DNA of 64,000 bases, taken from NCBI RefSeq assembly GCF_003403035.1, contig NZ_QURN01000003.1, forward strand, positions 124,001 through 188,000, written 5' to 3'. A model generated the notes under the pieces. It did no database searches, was not told the origin of the DNA, and saw only the letters and a program-made list of their open reading frames with translations. Position numbers and translations under genes: made by a program. Shown piece by piece: positions 17,460-25,744 of the stretch. The first letter of the stretch is position 1. Every line of letters begins with the position of its first letter. This DNA is from Mesorhizobium denitrificans. Its GTDB lineage: Bacteria; Pseudomonadota; Alphaproteobacteria; Rhizobiales; Rhizobiaceae.

Positions 17460-20400
17460 AGGCCGGTCTTGCCGGGGGGCTGACCCGCGCCTTCATAGCG
17501 TCTCCGCTCACGCCGCTTTTCCTGCTGGCAGCGTTGGCGTTGGGGCTTGTCGCGCTGCTCACCTTGCCGCGCGAGGAAGAGCCGCAAATCTCGGTGCCGA
17601 TGGTGGACATTCATGTCGCCGCAAACGGCATGAAAGCGGATGACGCCGTAAAGTTGGTCACCGAGCCGCTCGAAACAATCGTCAAGAGCATTGCAGGTGT
17701 CGAGCATGTTTACTCGCAGACGTCGGATGATGGTGCGCTGGTCACGGCACGCTTCGACGTCGGCACGAGTTCTGATGCCGCAGTCCTGCGTGTGCATGAA
17801 AAGCTACGCGCCAATATGGACCGCATTCCGGTCGGCGTCCCCGAGCCGCTCATTGTCGGGCGGGGTATCGACGATGTTGCAATCGTCGTAGTCACGCTGA
17901 CGCCAACGCCGGAAGCGGCAGCGCGCTATTCACCGGCAGACCTGACGCGGCTGGCGCGCGAGTTGCAGACCGAGGTTTCGAAGCTGCCGGATATTGGCCT
18001 GACTTATATTGTCGGTGAGCAGGCGGACGAGATCCAGGTCGAGCCAGATCCGGAAAAGCTGTCGCTCTATGGCATAACGCTTCAGCAGCTGACGGCGAAA
18101 ATCACGGGCGCAAACCGTTCATTTCAGATCGGGAATGTACGAGATGCTGGCAGTCAACGCGTGCTTGTTGCGGGCCAAACGCTGCAATCGGCGGTCGATA
18201 TTGGCAATCTGTTGCTCACCGCGCGTGATGGCAGGCCGGTCTATGTCCGCGATGTCGCGACCACCATTCTGGCAACCGCCCCTGCAGAAAACCGGGTTTT
18301 CAACGTCACGAAGACTGACGCTGGCTTGCAGCGCGCGCCCGCGGTTTCGCTGGCCATTGCGAAGCGTCCGGGAACGAACGCCGTAGCTATCGCGGAAAAT
18401 ATCGTTCATCGGCTGGACGAAGTTCGTGGCCAGATATTCCCCAAAGATGTCGAGATGTCCGTCACGCGCGATTACGGCGAAACCGCAAATGAAAAGGCGA
18501 ATGAGCTGCTCTTTCACCTTGGGCTGGCCACCGTTTCGATCGTCGTGCTCGTTGCGCTTGCGATTGGCTGGCGCGAGGCGCTTGTCGTCGCCGTGGTCAT
18601 CCCCACGACCATCCTGCTCACGCTCTTCGCCTCGCGCGTAATGGGGTACACGCTCAATCGCGTCAGCCTGTTCGCGCTCATCTTTTCCATCGGCATTCTT
18701 GTCGATGACGCCATCGTCGTGATCGAAAACATCGCGCGCCATTGGGCCATGAAGGATGGGCGCTCGCGCACGCAGGCGGCTGTCGATGCCGTCGCGGAGG
18801 TTGGCAACCCGACCATTGTCGCCACCCTCACCGTCGTGGCGGCACTTTTGCCGATGCTGTTCGTGTCGGGAATGATGGGGCCTTACATGAGCCCGATCCC
18901 GGTTAACGCGTCTGCGGCGATGCTGTTTTCATTTTTCGTCGCAGTCATGCTCACGCCGTGGCTCATGGTGAAGTTTGCAGGCAATACGCCGTCGCACCAT
19001 GCGGATAGCTCGACTGCGAAAGGCGGCATGCTTGGCCGCGCCTATGTCTCGGTTGCACGGCCAATCCTGCAATCCCGCAAGCGCGCATGGATGTTTCTCA
19101 TCGCCGTGGGCATCGCGACGCTGGCTTCACTGGGGTTGATCTACACCAGGCACGTAACAGTCAAGCTGCTGCCGTTCGACAACAAGTCTGAACTGCAGGT
19201 GGTTGTGGATCTGCCGAAATCATCGTCCGTCGAGGATACGAACCGCACGCTGCAAACCATTGTCGATAGTCTTGCCGACGTTCCTGAGATTGTTTCGTTC
19301 CAGACCTATGCGGGCGCGTCTGCACCTTTCAATTTCAACGGCCTGGTGCGCCATTATTATCTGCGCGCGGCACCCGAACAGGGCGACATCGCCGTCAATC
19401 TGGTCAGCAAGAGTGAGCGTGACCGTGCAAGCCACGCCATCGCACTGGATATTCGCCAGCGCATCAAGGGGCTGAAATTGCCCTCCGGCACGATTGTCAA
19501 AGTGGTTGAGCCGCCACCCGGACCGCCGGTCTTGGGCACCCTGCTGGCGGAAATCTATGGGCCTGATGCCGAGACGCGCCGCGCGGTGTCAACGAAGGTG
19601 CGCGAAATATTCTCATCGGTTCCTTACATCGTGGATGTGGATGACAGTTTCCACAACCAGCCGGACCGCATGCGTCTGTCCATCGATCAGGACAAGGTTG
19701 AGTATCACAAGGTCGAGCAGTCCGACGTCTACGATACGCTGACTTATCTCTATGGCGGCGCAACGGTTGGTTATTCGCATCGTGGCGAAGGACGCCAGCC
19801 AATCCCTATCCGCATCGCGCTGAGCAAAGGTAGCCGCGTTGTGAACGAACGCGCGCTGTCAACGCCCGTCGCGGCGAATGCACTTCCTGGCGCGCGCGAT
19901 GTTGTTGAGCTGGGTGATGTGGTCACGGCTACGCACGAGCCCGCATCCTTCCCGGTGTTCCGTCACAATGGACGCCCCACCGAAATGGTCATGGCAGAAC
20001 TTGCCGGAGATTTTGAGGCTCCAATCTACGGAATGCTGGCGGTGAACGAAGCCATCGATAAGGCCGATTGGGGCGAGCTGCCCAAGCCTGTCATATCGCT
20101 GCACGGTCAGCCTGATGATGAGAGCAAGCCCACCCTGCTGTGGGATGGCGAATGGGAAGTCACCTGGGTCACGTTCCGCGACATGGGCGCGGCTTTCATG
20201 GTTGCCATTATTGGCATTTATATTCTCGTCGTTGCGCAATTCGGTTCGTTCAAGTTGCCGTTGGTAATCCTTACGCCTATTCCGCTGACGCTCATTGGCA
20301 TCATGCTTGGTCATTGGGCTTTTCACGCACCGTTCTCGGCAACGTCGATGATTGGATTCATCGCGCTCGCGGGTATCATTGTGCGCAATTCGATCCTGCT

Positions 20401-20650
20401 GGTGGATTTCATCCGCCATACACGACAGCCCGGCCGGCCGCTTGTTGACGTGTTGCTGGAAGCGGGGGAAATCCGTTTCAAGCCGATCCTGTTGACGGCC
20501 ATCGCGGCAATGATCGGTGCTGCCGTTATTCTGACGGATCCGATCTTTCAGGGCCTTGCAATTTCGCTGTTGTTCGGCCTTGCCTCATCAACCCTGCTCA
20601 CCGTGCTGGTGATCCCGGCAATTTACGTGGCTCTGCGCGGCGAAAAGTGA
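17456..20650 (+). CDS. RND-family efflux permease
   Basis: Inner-membrane proton-driven transporter of 1064 residues with the AcrB-like twelve-helix, two-repeat layout. TM4 contains the Asp pair D417-D418 (ILVDDAIVVIEN) that relays protons in AcrB. In TM10, the position of AcrB Lys940 is Arg977 (GIIVRNSILLVDF), and the region before it (PLTLIGIMLGHWAF) is conserved. The sequence is not of the heavy-metal (CusA) type. It forms an operon with the adaptor and DUF2892 gene beside a BigR/SqrR-like repressor. The substrate is unknown; the context suggests a sulfur or thiol compound rather than an antibiotic. Confidence 0.9.
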   Translation: MKAGLAGGLTRAFIASPLTPLFLLAALALGLVALLTLPREEEPQISVPMVDIHVAANGMKADDAVKLVTEPLETIVKSIAGVEHVYSQTSDDGALVTARFDVGTSSDAAVLRVHEKLRANMDRIPVGVPEPLIVGRGIDDVAIVVVTLTPTPEAAARYSPADLTRLARELQTEVSKLPDIGLTYIVGEQADEIQVEPDPEKLSLYGITLQQLTAKITGANRSFQIGNVRDAGSQRVLVAGQTLQSAVDIGNLLLTARDGRPVYVRDVATTILATAPAENRVFNVTKTDAGLQRAPAVSLAIAKRPGTNAVAIAENIVHRLDEVRGQIFPKDVEMSVTRDYGETANEKANELLFHLGLATVSIVVLVALAIGWREALVVAVVIPTTILLTLFASRVMGYTLNRVSLFALIFSIGILVDDAIVVIENIARHWAMKDGRSRTQAAVDAVAEVGNPTIVATLTVVAALLPMLFVSGMMGPYMSPIPVNASAAMLFSFFVAVMLTPWLMVKFAGNTPSHHADSSTAKGGMLGRAYVSVARPILQSRKRAWMFLIAVGIATLASLGLIYTRHVTVKLLPFDNKSELQVVVDLPKSSSVEDTNRTLQTIVDSLADVPEIVSFQTYAGASAPFNFNGLVRHYYLRAAPEQGDIAVNLVSKSERDRASHAIALDIRQRIKGLKLPSGTIVKVVEPPPGPPVLGTLLAEIYGPDAETRRAVSTKVREIFSSVPYIVDVDDSFHNQPDRMRLSIDQDKVEYHKVEQSDVYDTLTYLYGGATVGYSHRGEGRQPIPIRIALSKGSRVVNERALSTPVAANALPGARDVVELGDVVTATHEPASFPVFRHNGRPTEMVMAELAGDFEAPIYGMLAVNEAIDKADWGELPKPVISLHGQPDDESKPTLLWDGEWEVTWVTFRDMGAAFMVAIIGIYILVVAQFGSFKLPLVILTPIPLTLIGIMLGHWAFHAPFSATSMIGFIALAGIIVRNSILLVDFIRHTRQPGRPLVDVLLEAGEIRFKPILLTAIAAMIGAAVILTDPIFQGLAISLLFGLASSTLLTVLVIPAIYVALRGEK

Positions 20651-20726
20651 AGGGCCCGCCAGAATGGATGCGGTTGGACGATTAGCGCAGCCCACCCGCG
20701 CCGGAGGGCGGGAAGATGCCAGCGTG

Positions 20727-20739
20727 CGGATGAGGGGTA
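20727..20739 (+). repeat. Right end of the dispersed hairpin element
   Basis: CGGATGAGGGGTA, identical to the right terminal 13 bases of the full copies at 25094-25248 and 34387-34545. It is preceded by an arm-like stretch (GGCGGGAAGATGCC). No left end is present, so this is a truncated copy. It lies downstream of the RND gene. Confidence 0.6.
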
Positions 20740-20770
20740 AATTTACCCACCATCGCAAAATCAAACGCTC

Positions 20771-20892
20771 GGATTCAGATCAGCGTGGAGCGAAAATGGT
20801 GATCTTCGAGAACCGGAGCGGAGTGTACTTTTCGTAGATGAGCACCGGAAGCGGAGAAAAAACGACATTTGCAGCCGCGCTCATCTGAATCC
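20771..20892. repeat. Inverted-repeat-bounded 122-bp structured segment
   Basis: GGATTCAGAT (20771-20780) is the exact reverse complement of ATCTGAATCC (20883-20892). Between them are two near-identical direct copies, GAGAACCGGAGCGGAG (20808-20823) and GAGCACCGGAAGCGGAG (20840-20856), around GTGTAC/GTAGAT. It lies between convergent genes. I think similar text occurs widely in rhizobial intergenic regions but cannot verify that here. Confidence 0.5.
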
Positions 20893-20901
20893 ATCTGAAT
20901 T

Positions 20902-21912
20902 TCACCCCGCCCAGCAGAAGCCGAAGGCGCACCCCGTGACTGTCACTTTCTGGGTCACGGCAAATGGATTTTGCGAGGTCAGGACTACGCGAAACAGGCG
21001 TGAGCGATCGCGGGGGCGGAAGAGGTTTTGAAACTCGTCGGGCAAGGCATCCGCAACGGCAAGCACGCTGTCAATGCGGCCCTTGGCTGTCTCGCCGCCG
21101 CTGCGCAGATTGACGGTCATGCCCTTGCGGATGGCGAACATATATTCGTCGGGCAGATAGGCCAGCACGTAGATCTTGCCGCCATTGATCTGCAAGAGCT
21201 CGTCGCCCGGCTTCACCACCTGCCCCGGCACCGGAACCTTGACGCCGATCACGCCAGGACCGCTGGCGCGGATATTGCCGTCGTCGAATATCGCTTTCAG
21301 CTTTTCCATCGCTTCGCGCGAGGTCTGGCGCGATTTGCCGACCTGCTCCAGCTCGTCTTGCGCTGAAGATTTTTGTGCGGTCAGCTCGGCCACTTTCTGC
21401 GCGGCGGCGAAGCTGCTTTGCAGGGCGCTGTCACGCGAGAGCACCGAAATCACGCCGCGGTCCGAAACCTTGTCGAAGCTCGAAACGGTCTTGGTGGATT
21501 CGCGCGCGTTGCGGGCGGCCAGCGGCGCGATTGCCTCGACCACGTCGAGTTGCCCGCGCAACTGGCTCTCGCGCACGGCCAGTTCGCCATCGCGCAACGC
21601 GAGCTCGGCAATCTCCTTCACCATCTCGAAGGATTCGAGTTTCAGCAGCGGCATGCCTTCCTCGACGAGATCGCCCTCCTGTACATAAACGTCCACGATT
21701 TTGCCCGTATAGCTGGCGTCGACCGCGCGCATGCTCGTGAGGATGATACCATCCGCCGACAGCACGAAAATGCTCCCGAACAGATAGTAGAGCAGCGAAG
21801 TGACAAAGCCCGCAATCATCGTGAGATAAACGCGGCGCCCCCACTTGGCGGAAGCCGCGCGCTGCTGCTTGCCAAGGTTGTCAATACGGATCGTATTGCG
21901 AAGCTTTTTCAT
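20902..21912 (-). CDS. HlyD/Alg44-like membrane fusion protein
   Basis: Protein of 336 residues with one N-terminal transmembrane helix (about 30-53) and a periplasmic part: a first lipoyl half (DASYTGKIVDVYVQEGDLVEEGMPLLKLES, 65-95), a helical hairpin of about 100 residues (96-205), a second lipoyl half (GPGVIGVKVPVPGQVVKPGDELLQI) and a beta-barrel domain. It ends in an unusual Cys-containing tail (GCAFGFCWAG). It starts 4 bases after the glycosyltransferase. This is the arrangement of Alg8/Alg44-type polysaccharide synthases, where the fusion protein is the periplasmic copolymerase, but the cytoplasmic PilZ domain of Alg44 is absent. Confidence 0.8.
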   Translation of the reverse strand: MKKLRNTIRIDNLGKQQRAASAKWGRRVYLTMIAGFVTSLLYYLFGSIFVLSADGIILTSMRAVDASYTGKIVDVYVQEGDLVEEGMPLLKLESFEMVKEIAELALRDGELAVRESQLRGQLDVVEAIAPLAARNARESTKTVSSFDKVSDRGVISVLSRDSALQSSFAAAQKVAELTAQKSSAQDELEQVGKSRQTSREAMEKLKAIFDDGNIRASGPGVIGVKVPVPGQVVKPGDELLQINGGKIYVLAYLPDEYMFAIRKGMTVNLRSGGETAKGRIDSVLAVADALPDEFQNLFRPRDRSRLFRVVLTSQNPFAVTQKVTVTGCAFGFCWAG

Positions 21913-21916
21913 GTGC

Positions 21917-23194
21917 TTACCACGGTCGCTCCAGCCGCACCTTGTTCGGCGTATAGTTGTCGCGATGTGAGCCGCGCAGCGCCCATTCGTCGATATAGGC
22001 GATCATTCGCACTGGCCGCATCACGAACGTCATGAATGCTGAATAGCCCGGCAGGAAAGGCAGGTTCGACCAGAAAACCTTCCTGCCGGTCGTCCATGCG
22101 CCGATTGCCAGCACGATGATATCCAGCACCATCAGGCCCAGTTGCATGCCGATCAGAATGGCAATCGCGAAGGAACCAAATGAAAGGAAAAGCCACAGAA
22201 TATAGAGTGGGAAAATTGCTGCCCCCAGCACGTTGAACAGCAGGAAATCCCATTGATGAAATGCTTCGGCGGGCTGGAAAGCAGGATCGAACGGGTTCAT
22301 CAGCCGTCTGTGTTTGCGATATCTAAGCCAGATTGCATCCCGCTCCCAACGCAATCGCTGCCGGATGTATTGGAAGGCGCTGGTCGGAACATCGGTGTAG
22401 CAAATCGCCTCTGGCGCGTAGACAATCCGCCAGCCCTTCAAGCGCATCCGCAGTGTCGCATCCAGGTCTTCGCCACCGCCGACATCAAAGCCGCGCACCG
22501 AATCCAGCGCTGTGCGCCGAAAAGCGCTGAACGCGCCGGATGCGCACACAACCTGATCGATTGCGTTGGCGATGCGCTTGCCCACCGAAATCGACTGGAG
22601 ATATTCAATCTCCTGAAACTGCGCGATCAAACTTGCGCTGCTGTTGCGAGGTGCAACATCGCCGCAAACCACACCCACGGAGGGGTCGTCAAACGGCTCC
22701 AACAACCGCTCCACGGCATAGCGGTCAAACGAGCAATCGCAATCCACATTGATGATGATCTCGCCGCTGGCGGATTTACAGGCCAGATTGATGCCGCTGG
22801 ACTTGCCGCCGCGCAGATCGGTCGTAACGATCTTGGTCGCAAGCCCGCGCGCAACCAGCGAGCGCGCCACCGCCGACATACGATCGGTCGAGCCGTCGCT
22901 GACAATCACGATCTCGAATTTGTTGAAAGACTGCTCGTGCAGCGAGCGGATGCACGCGTCCAGTGCGTCCTCTTCATTGTGACCTATGAGAATAACGCTA
23001 ACCGACGGAAATACCTGCAGGATTTTTGCCTTGACATCGTCTTCTTCCGGCCTGTCGCGCATGGTCATCGCGGCCGCCACGAACGGCATGATGTAGCGCG
23101 GCAGTTCGAAAATCACCGTGTACCAGAAAAGCACGATCACACTCGACGGCGTTTGCGCGAACAGAAATGCGAAGCCGAGTTGGATGTCGCTCAA
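21917..23194 (-). CDS. Processive-type glycosyltransferase family 2 (membrane)
   Basis: Membrane synthase of 425 residues. A helix at about 14-42 is followed by a GT-A domain with SVILIGHNEEDAL (65-77), the sugar-nucleotide/metal motif D151-C-D153, the catalytic-base region GGGEDLDAT (239-247, Glu242-Asp243 in the TED position) and QRLRW (279-283), the acceptor-binding QxxRW. Three or four helices follow (about 315-375). This D,D,D,QxxRW set belongs to cellulose, chitin, hyaluronan and alginate synthases. It overlaps the TackOD1 gene by four bases and is followed by the fusion protein, so the operon probably makes and exports a surface polysaccharide of unknown type. Confidence 0.85.
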   Translation of the reverse strand: MSDIQLGFAFLFAQTPSSVIVLFWYTVIFELPRYIMPFVAAAMTMRDRPEEDDVKAKILQVFPSVSVILIGHNEEDALDACIRSLHEQSFNKFEIVIVSDGSTDRMSAVARSLVARGLATKIVTTDLRGGKSSGINLACKSASGEIIINVDCDCSFDRYAVERLLEPFDDPSVGVVCGDVAPRNSSASLIAQFQEIEYLQSISVGKRIANAIDQVVCASGAFSAFRRTALDSVRGFDVGGGEDLDATLRMRLKGWRIVYAPEAICYTDVPTSAFQYIRQRLRWERDAIWLRYRKHRRLMNPFDPAFQPAEAFHQWDFLLFNVLGAAIFPLYILWLFLSFGSFAIAILIGMQLGLMVLDIIVLAIGAWTTGRKVFWSNLPFLPGYSAFMTFVMRPVRMIAYIDEWALRGSHRDNYTPNKVRLERPW

Positions 23195-23901
23195 GGTTCG
23201 GCCCGCCCGTTCATGCCCAACAGTTGCAGCGCCGGCCCAACCGGATCAGAAAGCACAGACTCCGCCGCCCTTATCTGCTCTTTGAGCAAGTCCGCTATCT
23301 GCCTGTCACGTCGGCCAAGCAGCACATAGTCTTCCTGCTCGCCCACATGCACGCTCGCCTGCGTGCCCATGCCATTGGCCAGGCATTCAAGAAAAAGCGT
23401 CCGCAGCTTCTCGAAGCGCAGCAGGCCGCCTGCCGCCACCAGCGCGTCCTTGTTGCGATAGCTCACTTCAACGACGGTTGGCCGCGTCTGCCCGGCATTG
23501 CGCTCGCGCTCCACCGCGCTTTTCAGCGAAGCCGGAAAATGCTCGGCTACGGTGCGCTGAACGCGCCGGTTCAGCATCGCGACACCCGCTTCGGTCAGCG
23601 TGTAGGAACAAATATCGAGGCGCGTTATGCGCTCGCCATCGGTGCGCCCGCCGCAGTCAAGGCACATGAACCCGACCTCCGGTTCAGAGGTCGTTGAGGA
23701 GCACGTCTGGCAAAGCTGCACCTGCCCCGGCTTATCGTAATCCTTGCCGTAGTTGCGCAGATGGTGACTGCATTTGGGGCACACCAGCGCCCCGCCCTGC
23801 CGGAATGAATCCTCCGGCTCCAGTGCCGCGCAGCGATAATGATGCACCAACGAAACTTCGCGCAAATCCGCCGAGCGACATTTCGGGCATTCCTCGCGCA
23901 C
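23191..23901 (-). CDS. C-terminal part of a split TackOD1-like zinc-ribbon protein
   Basis: A 236-residue frame starting at GTG 23901, directly after the TAA of the preceding frame and in the same reading frame. It holds CPKC (residues 5-8), LVHHYRC, CPKC, the YGKDYDKPG segment, CQTC and CLDC, which match the zinc-ribbon TackOD1 domain (a predicted signalling output domain). About 140 residues follow with no recognised fold. Residue 5 starts in the middle of a zinc ribbon whose first Cys pair (CSNC) lies in the upstream frame, so this is not a complete protein by itself. It could be translated by restart at the GTG or by readthrough. It overlaps the glycosyltransferase by four bases. Confidence 0.7.
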   Translation of the reverse strand: MREECPKCRSADLREVSLVHHYRCAALEPEDSFRQGGALVCPKCSHHLRNYGKDYDKPGQVQLCQTCSSTTSEPEVGFMCLDCGGRTDGERITRLDICSYTLTEAGVAMLNRRVQRTVAEHFPASLKSAVERERNAGQTRPTVVEVSYRNKDALVAAGGLLRFEKLRTLFLECLANGMGTQASVHVGEQEDYVLLGRRDRQIADLLKEQIRAAESVLSDPVGPALQLLGMNGRAEP

Positions 23902-24597
23902 TTAAAGCCGTCGCGAGCTGCAATTGCTGCATTCATGCATCCGGTCGAAGAAAGTGCGATGCAGGAAGCCGCGCCGCGCCATCGCCTCAGCCATCGGCAC
24001 AGTCACCGGCGCTGACGGAAAGCCTGGATAGCAAACGGCTTCCGGCGTGGTGACCAGACGTTTCGCCGTAAGAGGTCGGCCCGATACGAAAATATGCGCA
24101 ATCAGTTCAAGTTCCGGCCCGTGCTGTTCGCGCAGCGCCAGCTCGATCCGCTGGCGGCGAGAGCGAAAGTCGACGATGCAGCGCGCGGTTTCGGCCCATG
24201 TGTCGCGGTTGAACGGATCGAACCGCACATCGGCAAAATCGCCCGCGCTTCTGCCGACATCGATGATCGGCACCAGATTGACGCCCACCGCATCGCGCAG
24301 CTTGTGCAAATCGCCGCCCGCGGCCCCGGCAAAAACCACCGCGTCGATATTGCCGTCATGCGTTACTTTGAATATTCGTTCAATCAACGGCAGGGCGGCA
24401 AGATTCGTTCGCGGATACCATTCCACTTTCGGGCGGTCGAACAGGCCATAGGCCTGCCAGAATTCGCACACATGACGAGCAATATCCTCGGGCCCCACAA
24501 TGGGCACGGCAGCAGCTATTTCTGCCGTCGTGGAGCCGACCGCCACCATTGAAAACCCCAGCCACCTTACAACACAACCAAATGTTGATTTAAGCAT
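23902..24597 (-). CDS. N-terminal part of a split TackOD1-like protein
   Basis: A 231-residue frame ending in TAA (23902-23904). The last residues (GFLHRTFFDRMHECSNCSSRRL) are the usual entry into a TackOD1 zinc ribbon, whose second Cys pair (CPKC) is encoded in frame just past the stop. The first 200 residues have no motif I recognise, though VVFAGAAGGD and VPIIDVG suggest an alpha/beta fold. Joined through the stop, the two parts give a protein of about 468 residues. The frame can start at 24597 or, with a GGGG upstream, at 24549 (MVAVGSTTAEI). First gene of the operon with GT2 and the fusion protein. Confidence 0.7.
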   Translation of the reverse strand: MLKSTFGCVVRWLGFSMVAVGSTTAEIAAAVPIVGPEDIARHVCEFWQAYGLFDRPKVEWYPRTNLAALPLIERIFKVTHDGNIDAVVFAGAAGGDLHKLRDAVGVNLVPIIDVGRSAGDFADVRFDPFNRDTWAETARCIVDFRSRRQRIELALREQHGPELELIAHIFVSGRPLTAKRLVTTPEAVCYPGFPSAPVTVPMAEAMARRGFLHRTFFDRMHECSNCSSRRL

Positions 24598-24645
24598 CAG
24601 GAATTTACAAAAGGTTTTTAAGCTCTTAGCTCAAAAGAGCTAGTG

Positions 24646-25068
24646 TTATGCCCGCTTATGCATCAGAGCCATTCCGCCGAGGATCAAAGCCACCCCGATT
24701 GCGCTTGGCGCCGGCGAAAATGAGTCGGCTAAAAACCAGTCCAGCAGCACGCCTGAAACCATCTGCCCGCCGACGATCAGCAGGGCCGTATTTGCCGCTC
24801 CTATCCGCAACAGCAACCAACTTCCTGCGGCGACAAAAACCACGCCAATCGGCCCGCCAATATAATCGAACCACGGCACGTTGCGCGGGCCTTCGGGCAC
24901 AAGCCCACCGATTGCAAGACCAAGCACAGTCAACGCGGTAAACCCGACGATGTGGTTCCAGAAGGATGCAACCAGCGGCGAGGTGGAAAGGCTCAGCCGT
25001 CCGTTCAACTGGCGGCTGACGCCCACAAGAATCCCGGCAAATATTGCGAGCAATACGTTGATGGTCAT
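24646..25068 (-). CDS. YdcZ-type DMT half-transporter (DUF606)
   Basis: A 140-residue protein with five hydrophobic helices, the size of one YdcZ/DUF606 unit of the drug/metabolite transporter superfamily. Family segments visible are GILVGVSRQLNGRLS at the N-terminus and the GGQMVSGVLLDWF motif near residue 98. Such halves usually act in pairs, and a second half (25271-25744) lies upstream on the same strand. Between them is a full copy of the 155-bp hairpin element, which may have been inserted into the pair. The substrate is unknown. Confidence 0.85.
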   Translation of the reverse strand: MTINVLLAIFAGILVGVSRQLNGRLSLSTSPLVASFWNHIVGFTALTVLGLAIGGLVPEGPRNVPWFDYIGGPIGVVFVAAGSWLLLRIGAANTALLIVGGQMVSGVLLDWFLADSFSPAPSAIGVALILGGMALMHKRA

Positions 25069-25093
25069 GTCGGTTTTTCCGCTGCAGTCATTC

Positions 25094-25248
25094 TACCCCT
25101 CATCCGCCCGCCGGCGCGCCCCCTCAAGGGGCGAAGGCAGAAAACTGAGATGTCTCGCTCGTTCCACGACACCGGTGATTGCAACCGTCGCTGCCACTTC
25201 CGCCTTCTCCGCTTGAGGGACAAGGTGGCGGCAGCCGGATGAGGGGTA
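25094..25248. repeat. Full copy of dispersed hairpin element (MITE-like)
   Basis: A 155-bp element with perfect 13-bp inverted ends TACCCCTCATCCG (25094-25106) and CGGATGAGGGGTA (25236-25248). The inner arms are GCCGGC..CCCCTCAAGGGG and GGGACAAGGTGGCGGC. The centre (about 25137-25200) in reverse complement matches the centres at 34440-34490 and 44339-44380. It has no coding capacity. It lies between two half-transporter genes. Confidence 0.7.
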
Positions 25249-25270
25249 ATTGCGATGAACGCTCTTTTCA

Positions 25271-25744
25271 TCACCCCAACCCGAACAAAATAATCACGGC
25301 GCTGCCGGCCATCACCAATCCCAAAGCGCAGAGGTCGCGCAGGCTTGGGCGACGTTTGGGCATACCAAACAGCCCCCAATGATCAGCCGCGAGCGAAAAC
25401 ACCACCTGACCGCCCAGCCCGAGCGCGAGCGTACCCGACAGCGCCAGCGGCGAGTTAACCGCGCTGGTTGTGACCATAACCGTCAGCGCACCGGACAATC
25501 CGCCCAGATAGGCCCACCACGGAATCGCCAGACCAATATTTCCCTCAGCACGCCACCGGCTGCGCAAGATCAGAATGAATATCAGCGCGGCAATGGTGCC
25601 GGTTCCGTGGGCGGTCCATGAGGAAAATAGCGCCCCGCCATATCGGCCAAGCTCGCCGTTGAAGTGCACCATCAGCGTCAGCAGGCCACCGGCCGCAAAC
25701 GCAGCCAGCAAGTCCATCAACTTCATCGGGCGGTCGGAATTCAA
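25271..25744 (-). CDS. YdcZ-type DMT half-transporter (DUF606)
   Basis: A 157-residue protein with five hydrophobic helices and the family motifs LMVHFNGELGRYGGAL near the N-terminus and LALGLGGQVVFSLAADHWG near residue 112. It pairs with the next gene (24646-25068), and the two together would make a ten-helix transporter. The start overlaps the smc stop by four bases (ATGA), so it is probably translated with smc, an unusual operon partner for a transporter. Confidence 0.85.
   Translation of the reverse strand: MNSDRPMKLMDLLAAFAAGGLLTLMVHFNGELGRYGGALFSSWTAHGTGTIAALIFILILRSRWRAEGNIGLAIPWWAYLGGLSGALTVMVTTSAVNSPLALSGTLALGLGGQVVFSLAADHWGLFGMPKRRPSLRDLCALGLVMAGSAVIILFGLG

Noticed and set aside
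24620-24645. Rho-independent terminator after the YdcZ half-transporter
   Set aside because: An AGCTCTT/AAGAGCT hairpin exists, but it has no T-run on the strand that would need it.
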